DNA of 64,000 nt. Origin: Microcaldota archaeon (lineage in GTDB: Archaea; Micrarchaeota; Micrarchaeia; Micrarchaeales; Micrarchaeaceae). Below the pieces are notes generated by a model. The model searched no databases. It saw only the letters and a list, made by a program, of their open reading frames with translations, and was not told the DNA's origin. Position numbers and translations under genes: made by a program. The stretch covers positions 32,973-96,972 of the forward strand of contig JAJYYB010000017.1 of assembly GCA_021801355.1 (NCBI GenBank). Direction: 5' to 3'. Of the stretch, positions 17,401 through 24,391 are shown in pieces. Every line of letters starts with the position of its first letter. The stretch's first letter is position 1.

Positions 17401-19880
17401 GGATCTTTGTTTACGGCCATCCCTTTGGTCACGGTACTTAAATTGTATGCCGATGTGGTTCCTGTGTCTACCGCAACTGCTTTAAAATCAAATATGCCGG
17501 AATTGGAAGTAACGAATGAGATTGTATTGCTGCCTCCAGGACTGTCTATAATCGTATTCACCACCAATGAATTGCCAGTAGTGTTATACAGCTTTGCTTC
17601 AAACGGTCCAACCCCGCCTGATACTCCAATCGTATAAGTTTCGGTCTGTCCTGCATCTAAAGTTGTATTGCTCTGTGAGAGCGTTAGCACTGGTGTATTG
17701 CTTACTGCGAGTGAATTGGGCGGCGAGCTGAATACATACGCTGCGGTTGTGCCCAAATCTGTTCCAACTGCATAAAAAGTGTTAGTTGATACGGCACTTA
17801 AATTGTACGAAAGCATGGCACTGCCTCCGGACGAAGCCACGGTATTTGTCGCAATCACATTCCCGTCCGAAAGTAAGTTTACCGTGAATGGCCCTGTCCC
17901 ACCAATCACAACTGCATTGTATACTACTGATTGACCGACGTCAAGTGTCGTGTTTATCGGCGATATAGAAACCACGGGAGCAGGATCTATATTTACTGCA
18001 TTAGGGATCGCATTAAACGAATATTGCGTAGTGGTTCCTAAGTCATTTACAATGACGCTGAACGTATTCGCCGTACTCGAAGCAGTCTTGTAGTAGAGCA
18101 GTGCGTTTCCTCCTGGTTCAGATACAGTATTTGTTGCGATTACAGTACCATTCAGAATCAGGTTAACTGTAAAAGGCCCTGTCCCACCGATCACAACTGC
18201 ATTGTATGTTAATACTTGGCCAACATCGAGAACTGTATTTACGGTTGATACCGATGCTATCGGATCAGAACTTACCGTTATTGAATTCGTGGCGGAATTT
18301 AAAACATAATTTCCTAACCCCGAATCTGTTACAATTGCATTGAAAGAAAATACACCTACGTTAGAGGTAAAAAATGATATTGTATTGCTGCCTCCTGGGT
18401 TCTGCACAACCAAATTTCCAACTATCCTACCTCCTGTGATATTATAAAATTGTACATAGAACGGTCCGACTCCTCCAGTCAACTGCACAGTATAAGTTTC
18501 ACTCTGTCCTGCGTCCAGTGTTGAGTTGCTTGGTGAAACCATAACAGAGAATGGGAGCACTGTCACTGCAAGCGCATTAGATGTTTGCATTACTGCATTC
18601 TGCTTTAATGAAGCCGTATCTATAACATTGAGCTTGAATTTGTAGCTGTCGAATGTGTTAGTGCTATTTGTTGTAAATATTGCGTTGGGCGATTGAGCTT
18701 TCCCTCCGGACGTCCCGATGCCCAAAAGAGCGTTAGCTTCCGACGCAGTCAGATCATTTGAATCTAGACCGGCAACCCACTGATAAGAATATGGTGCTGT
18801 GCCATTTGATATTGTAGAATTTATTACGAATTTCTGCCCCGCAGCTATATCATTCCCTGACTGTGATCTTAATTTTATCGTTAAAGGAAAGTTGCCAGTT
18901 ACAAACTGATTTGCATCCACTCTTTCACTGGTATTCGCATAATTAAACACGAAGAACGGAGAGTTGCTGGAAAAAGAGCAGTATTCACAAGATGCATTTA
19001 CCGTGAAAGGAATTATAGTGTTACAAGTACCATTAGGACAATATTCATCGATTGCTGGCGCACCTCCAGATAGCAGCAGCCCATTTGATATAAGCGTATA
19101 AATTACTGGCTGCTCCGTCCCAAAATATGGGCTTGCGTGATACTGCTCGGTCATCAACCCAGTGAAAAATCCGTCATCTATGCCACCAAAGAAATAATTT
19201 CCCCCCGCTGCGCTATAATCAACGCTCGCCGAAGCGCTTGTATTCCAATCATAAGCGCTCATTACTACGTTCCCATCAGAGAAATTCAGAGAAAGTGCAA
19301 CCTGATCTCCTGGGTTTATGGGCCCATTGAATGATTCTACTCCACCGCATCCACCTGAACATACAGGGAAAATCGATGAACGATTCAAGATATTGAAAAC
19401 CTCGTAAGCCATTGAAAAGCCATGCGGCGCCCCTGGCCAGTCATAAAACAAGCCTACTTGGTACCAGTAAAATTTGTTGCTCATACCGTTCACAAGGTAT
19501 GCGGGCCCGTACTGAAACGCCCCCGTCTGGTTTACTGCAGTGACATTATACGCTATACTGTTAAAGGCCTGGTCAAAGATTTCAAATAGCTGCTCATCGT
19601 ATGATGGCGTGGGTTGCAATCCTGGTACGAGTTCAGAACCGTTCTGTGCAAAGCTATACGGCGTTATCCGCAATCCTGGCGGATTTACGGACATGTTCCG
19701 ATGCAGAATAATACTTGTATTTGCTACATCGTGGTTGACAACAGTGGTAACTATACGAGCATGAGCCTTAGAGAAGCTCGCATACGACGTAGCAGGCCAA
19801 ATCCCCACACCTATAACAAATAGCAAAATCAAAGTGAAAAATAAGCGCCTTAAGACTGCTAGCTGCAGAAATCCATGCAT
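14454..19880 (-). CDS. Giant repetitive surface protein with Ig-like modules and C-terminal membrane anchor
   Basis: An 1808-residue secreted protein. The N-terminus is basic then hydrophobic (LRRLFFTLILLFVIGVGIW) and ends in ATSYAS, a likely signal peptide. Residues about 440-1230 are tandem beta-sandwich modules of roughly 90 residues, each with a DVGQ or DAGQ start, GG(T/V)GPF and a PGGS/GGNA turn. A poly-Gly hinge near residues 1440-1470 is followed by a beta-rich domain and a single C-terminal membrane helix (about 1770-1790) with a short basic tail. Many N-x-S/T sites suggest N-glycosylation. This layout suits a stalk-like cell-surface protein or S-layer component. Composition is more A+T-rich than the flanking genes. 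Two neighbouring blocks of three modules are almost identical (see repeat at 16441). Confidence 0.75.
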   Translation of the reverse strand: MHGFLQLAVLRRLFFTLILLFVIGVGIWPATSYASFSKAHARIVTTVVNHDVANTSIILHRNMSVNPPGLRITPYSFAQNGSELVPGLQPTPSYDEQLFEIFDQAFNSIAYNVTAVNQTGAFQYGPAYLVNGMSNKFYWYQVGLFYDWPGAPHGFSMAYEVFNILNRSSIFPVCSGGCGGVESFNGPINPGDQVALSLNFSDGNVVMSAYDWNTSASASVDYSAAGGNYFFGGIDDGFFTGLMTEQYHASPYFGTEQPVIYTLISNGLLLSGGAPAIDEYCPNGTCNTIIPFTVNASCEYCSFSSNSPFFVFNYANTSERVDANQFVTGNFPLTIKLRSQSGNDIAAGQKFVINSTISNGTAPYSYQWVAGLDSNDLTASEANALLGIGTSGGKAQSPNAIFTTNSTNTFDSYKFKLNVIDTASLKQNAVMQTSNALAVTVLPFSVMVSPSNSTLDAGQSETYTVQLTGGVGPFYVQFYNITGGRIVGNLVVQNPGGSNTISFFTSNVGVFSFNAIVTDSGLGNYVLNSATNSITVSSDPIASVSTVNTVLDVGQVLTYNAVVIGGTGPFTVNLILNGTVIATNTVSEPGGNALLYYKTASSTANTFSVIVNDLGTTTQYSFNAIPNAVNIDPAPVVSISPINTTLDVGQSVVYNAVVIGGTGPFTVNLLSDGNVIATNTVASSGGSAMLSYNLSAVSTNTFYAVGTDLGTTAAYVFSSPPNSLAVSNTPVLTLSQSNTTLDAGQTETYTIGVSGGVGPFEAKLYNTTGNSLVVNTIIDSPGGSNTISFVTSNSGIFDFKAVAVDTGTTSAYNLSTVTKGMAVNKDPFISINALTTRLDVGQTLTYNVVVNGGTGPFTVNLILNGTVIATNTVSEPGGNALLYYKTASSTANTFSVIVNDLGTTTQYSFNAIPNAVNIDPAPVVSISPINTTLDVGQSVVYNAVVIGGTGPFTVNLLSDGNVIATNTVASSGGSAMLSYNLSAVSTNTFYAVGTDLGTTAAYVFSSPPNSLAVSNTPVLTLSQSNTTLDAGQTETYTIGVSGGVGPFEAKLYNTTGNSLVVNTIIDSPGGSNTISFVTSNSGIFDFKAVAVDTGTTSAYNLSTVTKGMAVNKDPFISINALTTRLDVGQTLTYNVVVNGGTGPFTVNLVSSGNVLATDSIGVVGGNALLTYKTKSVYGTFNVTAVDTGTSSQYTFNSPPNTVDIANAPTIALHEIGTSILDINKTALYEVEIPANSGFGPFTVNLMVGGNIVATNTILAGVGNAMLSFIPNSIGNILVTASGTDNGVGVPYIFNSSEVTTEILPTLNTSLTIEPNTISNVIFSDSNAIILISTNSLFDIPINVLISNVTQAFSSLPSHSGTSFNKIVLINVSLSYNAIAGSISSNLTIGYPCSDPGVAPYILRDGLWEEITPFTTNSASCTLNFSIPADPVVGLFSSQETGQSGGGGGGGGGGFSGGGGGGGGAAPAPVNITINGAEISYIEQLKPFNATTCSSKIIGSDNFIAPNDTGVTVDGIGYTLYPLIPQQIEGLKNCYIELLNISWEPIAHLVSIYIYDDNGSTGLEPNRKLVNRSLSSFNGTLLLNKGQYYYINFTNSNALLIINPKIKLYVNAQVDILNDTNSTPNLAGMRKIVSVSESVSSKGNFSLEVGFFYNCSLNDRRLGLYELHNESWNPVNDLIINQGACEISFNSTSDPIIGLFENTTNGNSAKRNVSKTTLITTSITSTVIESSVTNKQNETNSTGNGSCTTLEAAQKYNTTQTTQNPYVSNCGGISLESVGAILVVVIFIGLVILGWRNSLNAKMRMGKVN
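16441..18162. repeat. 861-bp near-identical tandem duplication inside the giant surface gene
   Basis: Copy 1 (16441-17301) and copy 2 (17302-18162) have a period of exactly 861 bp (287 codons, about three modules). For example, the block TGTATGTCAATGTCTGCCCT recurs at 16481 and 17342. Only scattered single-base differences are seen, and the encoded protein is identical across the unit. A third partial match begins at about 18163 and diverges within 20 bases. Confidence 0.9.
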
Positions 19881-20094
19881 AAAATCTTTTTACATTAATG
19901 TAAACAACTTAAATTTTGTATCAAAAGCTACAAAATACGTCCTGTTTCACTTGGAAGGTCATTTTTCAAGCAATGCGGCGCTAGATAATGGATTTTAGAC
20001 CTTCTGAAGCGATTAGATTGCAAAAGCTTATAGAGATGAACACCGATACAAATAACACTGTTTTTGTAATGGTGCACAATAGGATGGGATCATA

Positions 20095-20595
20095 ATGGGA
20101 GGAAAATCGCCGCACGCATCGCATACATCTCTGGAGAGGTTGGTCCTGCCAGGCGACACAAACACCTTCAATTCGCTTTATGGCGGCAGGCTCATGGAGT
20201 GGATAGATAATGCGGCAAGCATAGTAGCTTACAAGCATTCCAGGAGCCGCGTGGTAACAGGCAGCATAGATAGCCTATTCTTCCTCTCACCAATAAAGCT
20301 GGGTGACATAGTCAGCCTTGATGCAAACATAAACTACGTGACACCCAGTACCATGGAAATAGAAGTGGACGTATTCTCGCAGGAAAGCCTTACAGGGATA
20401 AAGAAGTTCACGACCAAGGCCTTCCTCACTTACGTAGCGGTTGATGAGAATGGGAAGCCCAGCTCCGTGCCTGACCTTAAGCTCACCACAAAGGAGGAGA
20501 AGAGGCGCTTCACGGACGGCATGGAAAGGAGCAAGCTAAGGCTAAAAAGGCTGGCAGAAATCCGGGTCGAGGTAAAAAATTTTGAACCGAGATGA
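20095..20595 (+). CDS. Acyl-CoA thioesterase, hotdog fold
   Basis: A 166-residue protein of the YciA/BACH-type acyl-CoA hydrolase family. PGDTNTFNSLYGGRLMEWID matches the catalytic helix region (Asn and Gly-Gly-x-x-M), and VTGSIDSLFFLSPIKLGDIV matches the following strand of the hotdog domain. It hydrolyses acyl-CoA thioesters. The charged C-terminal helix is extended. The gene starts a plus-strand run with the CDP-alcohol phosphatidyltransferase (14-base gap) and a small hypothetical gene. A link to lipid metabolism is plausible given the phosphatidyltransferase neighbour, although archaeal membranes are ether-linked. Confidence 0.85.
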   Translation: MGGKSPHASHTSLERLVLPGDTNTFNSLYGGRLMEWIDNAASIVAYKHSRSRVVTGSIDSLFFLSPIKLGDIVSLDANINYVTPSTMEIEVDVFSQESLTGIKKFTTKAFLTYVAVDENGKPSSVPDLKLTTKEEKRRFTDGMERSKLRLKRLAEIRVEVKNFEPR

Positions 20596-20609
20596 GCAAT
20601 GGTGCTTGA

Positions 20610-21209
20610 TTGAAATCCGCCGATGCAGTTGTATTGCTAAGGACATTCATGATATTCGCCGTAGCGTACCTAATTCTCGCAAAGTTCAATCCTATAATAA
20701 CTATCATACTACTCATAGCAGCTCTTGTCCTTGACGCGGTGGATGGCTATTTCGCAAAATACGGGAAGGTAAACATCGAAACACTAAGGCTTTATATCAA
20801 TCATGAACCACCGAAGCAAAAGATAAAGCCGACGCCTTACGGTGCCAGGCTTGATATAGCGGGAGACAGGGTTGTAGAGTATACGATGTGGATAGTCTTC
20901 ACTATCGTCAACATAGTGCCGCTATTCGTCCTGCTGCTAATCGTTCTCAGGCACTCATTCGCAGACGCGCTCATGGGCTCACGTGGCACATCATCAAAGA
21001 TGAAGACGAAATTCGCCCAGATCGTCTACGCGTCAAACATAGGACGCGGTGGCATAAATGTCCTCAAAGCTGTGACTTACTGTTACCTGATACTGATGTA
21101 CGTCTCAAATTATCCTGCTTTGCCTGGCTACATACTGGTAACCGCCCTTGTTGCCTATATAATGCTCAGGGGAATCGCAGAGATATACGACAGCATGAAA
21201 TCTTTCTGA
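20610..21209 (+). CDS. CDP-alcohol phosphatidyltransferase family protein with a motif insertion
   Basis: A 199-residue integral membrane protein starting at TTG 20610, with GGTG six bases upstream. The family motif D-x2-D-G-x2-A-R-x8-G-x3-D-x3-D is recognisable as LDAVDGYFAK then GARLDIAGD, so all four Asp residues are kept. However, Arg is replaced by Lys, and 27 residues instead of 8 separate it from the Gly. Hydrophobic helices precede and follow the motif. Members transfer a phospho-alcohol from a CDP-activated lipid, here presumably for archaeal polar lipids. The insertion is polar and would lie at the cytoplasmic active-site face. The substrate is unknown. Confidence 0.7.
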   Translation: MKSADAVVLLRTFMIFAVAYLILAKFNPIITIILLIAALVLDAVDGYFAKYGKVNIETLRLYINHEPPKQKIKPTPYGARLDIAGDRVVEYTMWIVFTIVNIVPLFVLLLIVLRHSFADALMGSRGTSSKMKTKFAQIVYASNIGRGGINVLKAVTYCYLILMYVSNYPALPGYILVTALVAYIMLRGIAEIYDSMKSF

Positions 21210-21221
21210 GCGGTGCATGGT

Positions 21222-21497
21222 ATGCATTTCCAAATAAGTGAAAACGCCAAGGAGATAATAAAGAGCGGCGGCATAAGGGTCAGGGTGAAGAGGGCAGGAA
21301 TGTTCCAATTCCAGGAGTTCAAGATAAAGCGCATTTCCATCGGGAGCAGTGCATCATTCGTAGAGCTGTGGCTCGATAACGTCATAGACCTAAGCGAACT
21401 GGTCAGGCTGTCAAATGAGCTCGGACTTCCTATGGAAACACAGAACGGCAGGGTGTTCCCGAACGGCCTTGGCGCCAAGGATTTCATAGGCCTTTAG
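21222..21497 (+). CDS. Small hypothetical protein
   Basis: A 91-residue protein if started at ATG 21222 (MHFQISENAKEII). GTG at 21213 is an alternative start. It is basic in the middle (RVRVKRAG) with alternating beta-like stretches, and ends NGLGAKDFIGL. There are no cysteines or membrane segments. It is the last gene of the thioesterase/phosphatidyltransferase run and its stop lies 6 bases from the convergent membrane-protein stop. I do not recognise a family. Confidence 0.6.
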   Translation: MHFQISENAKEIIKSGGIRVRVKRAGMFQFQEFKIKRISIGSSASFVELWLDNVIDLSELVRLSNELGLPMETQNGRVFPNGLGAKDFIGL

Positions 21498-21502
21498 CCG
21501 AA

Positions 21503-23200
21503 TCACGTGATGAAGTTAGTCACGTTAAGCGTTCCGACAGCTATTTTTGCGTTTCCATCGATTGTGTAGTTCAGCACAAGAGTATAACTCGTCTGTGCGC
21601 TCAGCAAAGGTATGGCTAGGTTGTCGCATGTCACGTTTAACCTCACGCTACCGTTAACGGCTATTGTATCGTTAAAAGTGCTGTTGGTCCTTACCGCACC
21701 AGGTATGAAGCACGAAAGCTTTTGCGCCCTAATAGCAGCCCCAAGCCTGTCCGTCACATTTATGGCACCTGAATCATTGTAGGCGCTGAAATTGGCTACG
21801 ACACAAGGAAGCGACTTGTTGCTGAGGCTGCATGTATTGGTCACTGCGGATCTCCATGGCTGGTACTTCTGGCTTATGTTAAGCGCGTTCATCAATGCTG
21901 CTGCATTACCGTAGGCAGCCGTTATGTCCGTCTTGTTTACGAGCGAATAGATGCCGAGCGTGTAGTTCTTGCCCATCCCGAGTGAGTTTATAAGCGAATA
22001 GCTACCGGCAAGGCTGCCATTGCTTGGTATGATATACATAGAGCAAATCTCCGTATTGTTTATGTCTGTTATTATCCCATAGCATGTATAGTTGCTGCTG
22101 CTCTTGTTCGACTGCATCGATTTCGATATGTAGGTCGTGAACAGCCCATACGTATTTGCGAATATGTTATCGGCTTCTACGCCAGAGAGGTTCGCCTTCA
22201 GCAGGTGCCCCGCAAGCGTTGAATTCACATATTGGAACTTTCCCTGCGCATTAGACAATACTGTGTTGTTCTTCAGGAACTTTATAAAGTAAGTGCTTTC
22301 ATTAGGCGCATAAGTGCGCGCAGCTATGCCCGCGCAGTTGCCTCGTGTGCTGGCATTGTTGAACTCTATCATCTTTGTCCAACCGTACGAGTAGTAAACG
22401 CATAAGCTTGTCTGGTTGTTCATCTTGAATATGGTTAGCGCTGTTCCATTATCCAAAAGGCTGCTGGAGGCGAAATGGAAACTCCCAATTAGCGCGTCAA
22501 TAGGTGCGGGCGTTACTGTTCCCTGCAGCCAAGCCACATAAGCCGACGTGCCGTTTGCATAGCTCACATATGCGCCGTTGCTGTTCTTTATGTAACCGTA
22601 CAGGTCATCCAGAGTGGTGCTTATCGCCTTCCCTCCGAATCCGAATATGTTGCTGTACAACGACAGGTTGTATGCATTGTTGATGAACCAGATGGCGTTC
22701 AGTCCTGGTCCGGTAAGCGAAAACGTCTGCGTTGAATCTATTCCGTTGTTTGGCAGCGATGTGTAAACGTCGGGTTTCTCTGCACCATTGACATTAACAT
22801 CTAATGAACTCTGCGCATTGCTCCTATTAGCTATGTTGAGCACGTGTGCAGGATCAGCTATAGCCTGGAAATCATAAGTTCCGTTTGCCTGGTAAGTGTA
22901 ATTGGCTTCTATCGATGCCGACTCGCCGGCCGGTATGGTCACGGTATACTCGTGAAGCTGGTTGTTGTCCAGGTAAAGCACCACGAGCATGTCATTCACT
23001 TCATTGCTTCCATGGTTGCTTACCTTTACGGTGAGATTGCTAGTTTGGAATGGATATACTGTGCCTATTGTGTTAGACTGGATTGTAACGCCTACGCTGT
23101 AAGCGGCCCGTGGTACGAGCGCAGAGTAAGCAATCACCGCTATTGCAAAGACTACAAAAAACAGCCCTATCAATATCAGGCTCTCCCTTGTAAATTTCAT
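21503..23200 (-). CDS. Membrane-anchored extracellular protein with CARDB-like domain
   Basis: A 565-residue protein. A single N-terminal membrane helix (LILIGLFFVVFAIAVIAYSAL, residues 9-29) would anchor a large outer domain. Residues about 35-125 look like a CARDB/Ig-type beta sandwich (PFQTSNLTVKVSNHGSNEV, VTIPAGESASIEANYTY). The remainder is rich in Asn, Ser and Tyr with many N-x-S/T sites and several cysteine pairs. No enzymatic motif is seen. It is co-directional with the winged-helix gene just upstream (4-base gap), so the two form an operon. Confidence 0.65.
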   Translation of the reverse strand: MKFTRESLILIGLFFVVFAIAVIAYSALVPRAAYSVGVTIQSNTIGTVYPFQTSNLTVKVSNHGSNEVNDMLVVLYLDNNQLHEYTVTIPAGESASIEANYTYQANGTYDFQAIADPAHVLNIANRSNAQSSLDVNVNGAEKPDVYTSLPNNGIDSTQTFSLTGPGLNAIWFINNAYNLSLYSNIFGFGGKAISTTLDDLYGYIKNSNGAYVSYANGTSAYVAWLQGTVTPAPIDALIGSFHFASSSLLDNGTALTIFKMNNQTSLCVYYSYGWTKMIEFNNASTRGNCAGIAARTYAPNESTYFIKFLKNNTVLSNAQGKFQYVNSTLAGHLLKANLSGVEADNIFANTYGLFTTYISKSMQSNKSSSNYTCYGIITDINNTEICSMYIIPSNGSLAGSYSLINSLGMGKNYTLGIYSLVNKTDITAAYGNAAALMNALNISQKYQPWRSAVTNTCSLSNKSLPCVVANFSAYNDSGAINVTDRLGAAIRAQKLSCFIPGAVRTNSTFNDTIAVNGSVRLNVTCDNLAIPLLSAQTSYTLVLNYTIDGNAKIAVGTLNVTNFIT

Positions 23201-23204
23201 ACAT

Positions 23205-23663
23205 TCACCTGTTCTTAAGCTCCTTCACGGCAGCAGCTATCTTGTCCTTTATAGGGTTTATCTCGGAATCGAAATAGTTGTTTATCCAAGCTGTCTCGTC
23301 ATACTTGTCGCCGCTCGACGGTTCGAGGAAATAGTACCTGCCCTTGGAATTGTTGACTATGTTAGCCTTCTTCAGCTGCAGAAGGTGGTATCTGAGAGTC
23401 TTCTCGTTCATTGGCTCCCATGAAGTAGTGATGTAAGCGCTGATCTCCTCAACTGACGGATCCTTCTTCTCCGTGAACTGGAAGTGCAGCATCGCGTCGA
23501 GCACTGCGACAGCGCTAAGCCTTGATTCTCCTGGGTTTATTATCCCGAGAGACAGTGCCAGCCACCTGACCATGGAGCGCCTCGTCTCGCTTACGTCGGG
23601 GGTCATCCTAAGGTTCCTAAGCGTTATCTCGCGCTCTATAAGCTTTGATTCGTTAAGCTCCAT
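23205..23663 (-). CDS. Winged-helix DNA-binding protein
   Basis: A 152-residue protein. Residues about 75-120 form a winged helix: SVEEISAYITTSWEPMNEKT for helices 1-2, LRYHLLQLKKANIV for the recognition helix, and SKGRYYFLEP for the wing. The N-terminal part is helical and could dimerise. It is the first gene of the two-gene unit with the large membrane protein, suggesting it controls, or is made with, that surface protein. The 84-bp gap to the divergent gene at 23748 would be the natural operator. Confidence 0.7.
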   Translation of the reverse strand: MELNESKLIEREITLRNLRMTPDVSETRRSMVRWLALSLGIINPGESRLSAVAVLDAMLHFQFTEKKDPSVEEISAYITTSWEPMNEKTLRYHLLQLKKANIVNNSKGRYYFLEPSSGDKYDETAWINNYFDSEINPIKDKIAAAVKELKNR

Positions 23664-23701
23664 CTAAGCGCCTCCTGAAGCAGGTATTATGTTCTAACCG
23701 C

Positions 23702-23713
23702 AAAAATATATAT
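23702..23713 (+). promoter_or_regulatory. TATA box for the 23748 gene
   Basis: AAAAATATATATCC lies about 35-45 bases upstream of the ATG at 23748 in the 84-bp divergent gap shared with the winged-helix gene. Confidence 0.55.
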
Positions 23714-23747
23714 CCTTTCATGTAGTAATGTGAGATAGGCGACCATT

Positions 23748-24128
23748 ATGTCTAGTGTAAACGTAGATGTCATATTCGAACCGAGCGAACTCAAGGCTTA
23801 TTCAAGGAACGAGGCTGTCATGAAGCTCATCATAAAGAACGCGGATGCAAGCCGCTACTTCTGGTGCGAGGCCGACGTTGCAGTGAACTCACCGCTTTCG
23901 CTGGCCCCTGATACAGAATTGGGGTTGGGCAAGATGCGCATAGGGATACTCAAGCCAGGTGCAGCGATAGAGAAGAGCATAAAGGTATTCACGCGGCCTA
24001 ACAACTTCCCTGATGAATACGGGATGAAGGTGACCGTATTCCTCTACGATGAGGGCGGAGTCATAGCCGAGCGGGATGACAAGATGATAACAATACCGTG
24101 CATCGAGCAGAAGGTATCACAGGCCTGA
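23748..24128 (+). CDS. Hypothetical beta-sandwich protein
   Basis: A 126-residue soluble protein. Alternating hydrophobic strands (VDVIFEPSEL, AVMKLIIKNAD, EADVAVNSPLSL, KVTVFLYDEGG) suggest an immunoglobulin-like sandwich of the kind seen in small archaeal conserved proteins. Two cysteines, in the third strand and near the C-terminus, are not obviously paired. There is no signal peptide, so it is probably cytoplasmic. It is a single-gene unit divergent from the winged-helix gene. No function is recognised. Confidence 0.6.
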   Translation: MSSVNVDVIFEPSELKAYSRNEAVMKLIIKNADASRYFWCEADVAVNSPLSLAPDTELGLGKMRIGILKPGAAIEKSIKVFTRPNNFPDEYGMKVTVFLYDEGGVIAERDDKMITIPCIEQKVSQA

Positions 24129-24347
24129 CTGCCACTTGACTGCGTAAAACCAATGCATTTCACCAGCGAGATAAAAATGAGAACGAAAAAGACTACCTCC
24201 ACAGATTTTTGGCGATCAAACAACAGGCGCCTAAATGCATTGTGATCATGGTAATTGTCATGTCTTCTCTGCTGACATGCTATTGCTCTGTTCCGCTCTT
24301 CTGCTCTAGTAATTTATCTCCCGCGTAAGCCAGCTACCGCATATATA

Positions 24348-24379
24348 AGAAAAATGTGGTCTGGTAATAAAGCCAGACC
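24348..24379 (-). terminator. Terminator downstream of the pyrophosphatase
   Basis: On the minus strand a perfect 7-bp stem (GGTCTGG/CCAGACC, 24358-24379) with an 8-base loop is followed by ACATTTTTC. It lies 13 bases after the stop of the pyrophosphatase gene. The remainder of the 263-bp gap 24129-24391 shows no gene. Confidence 0.6.
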
Positions 24380-24391
24380 GCAATGCTGCAG

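Noticed and set aside
19988..20095. A 35-codon frame ending in TAATG overlap with the thioesterase start
   Set aside because: A TATA-like AAGCTTATAG lies inside it, so the thioesterase mRNA probably starts within the frame. No ribosome-binding site or recognisable feature supports it.
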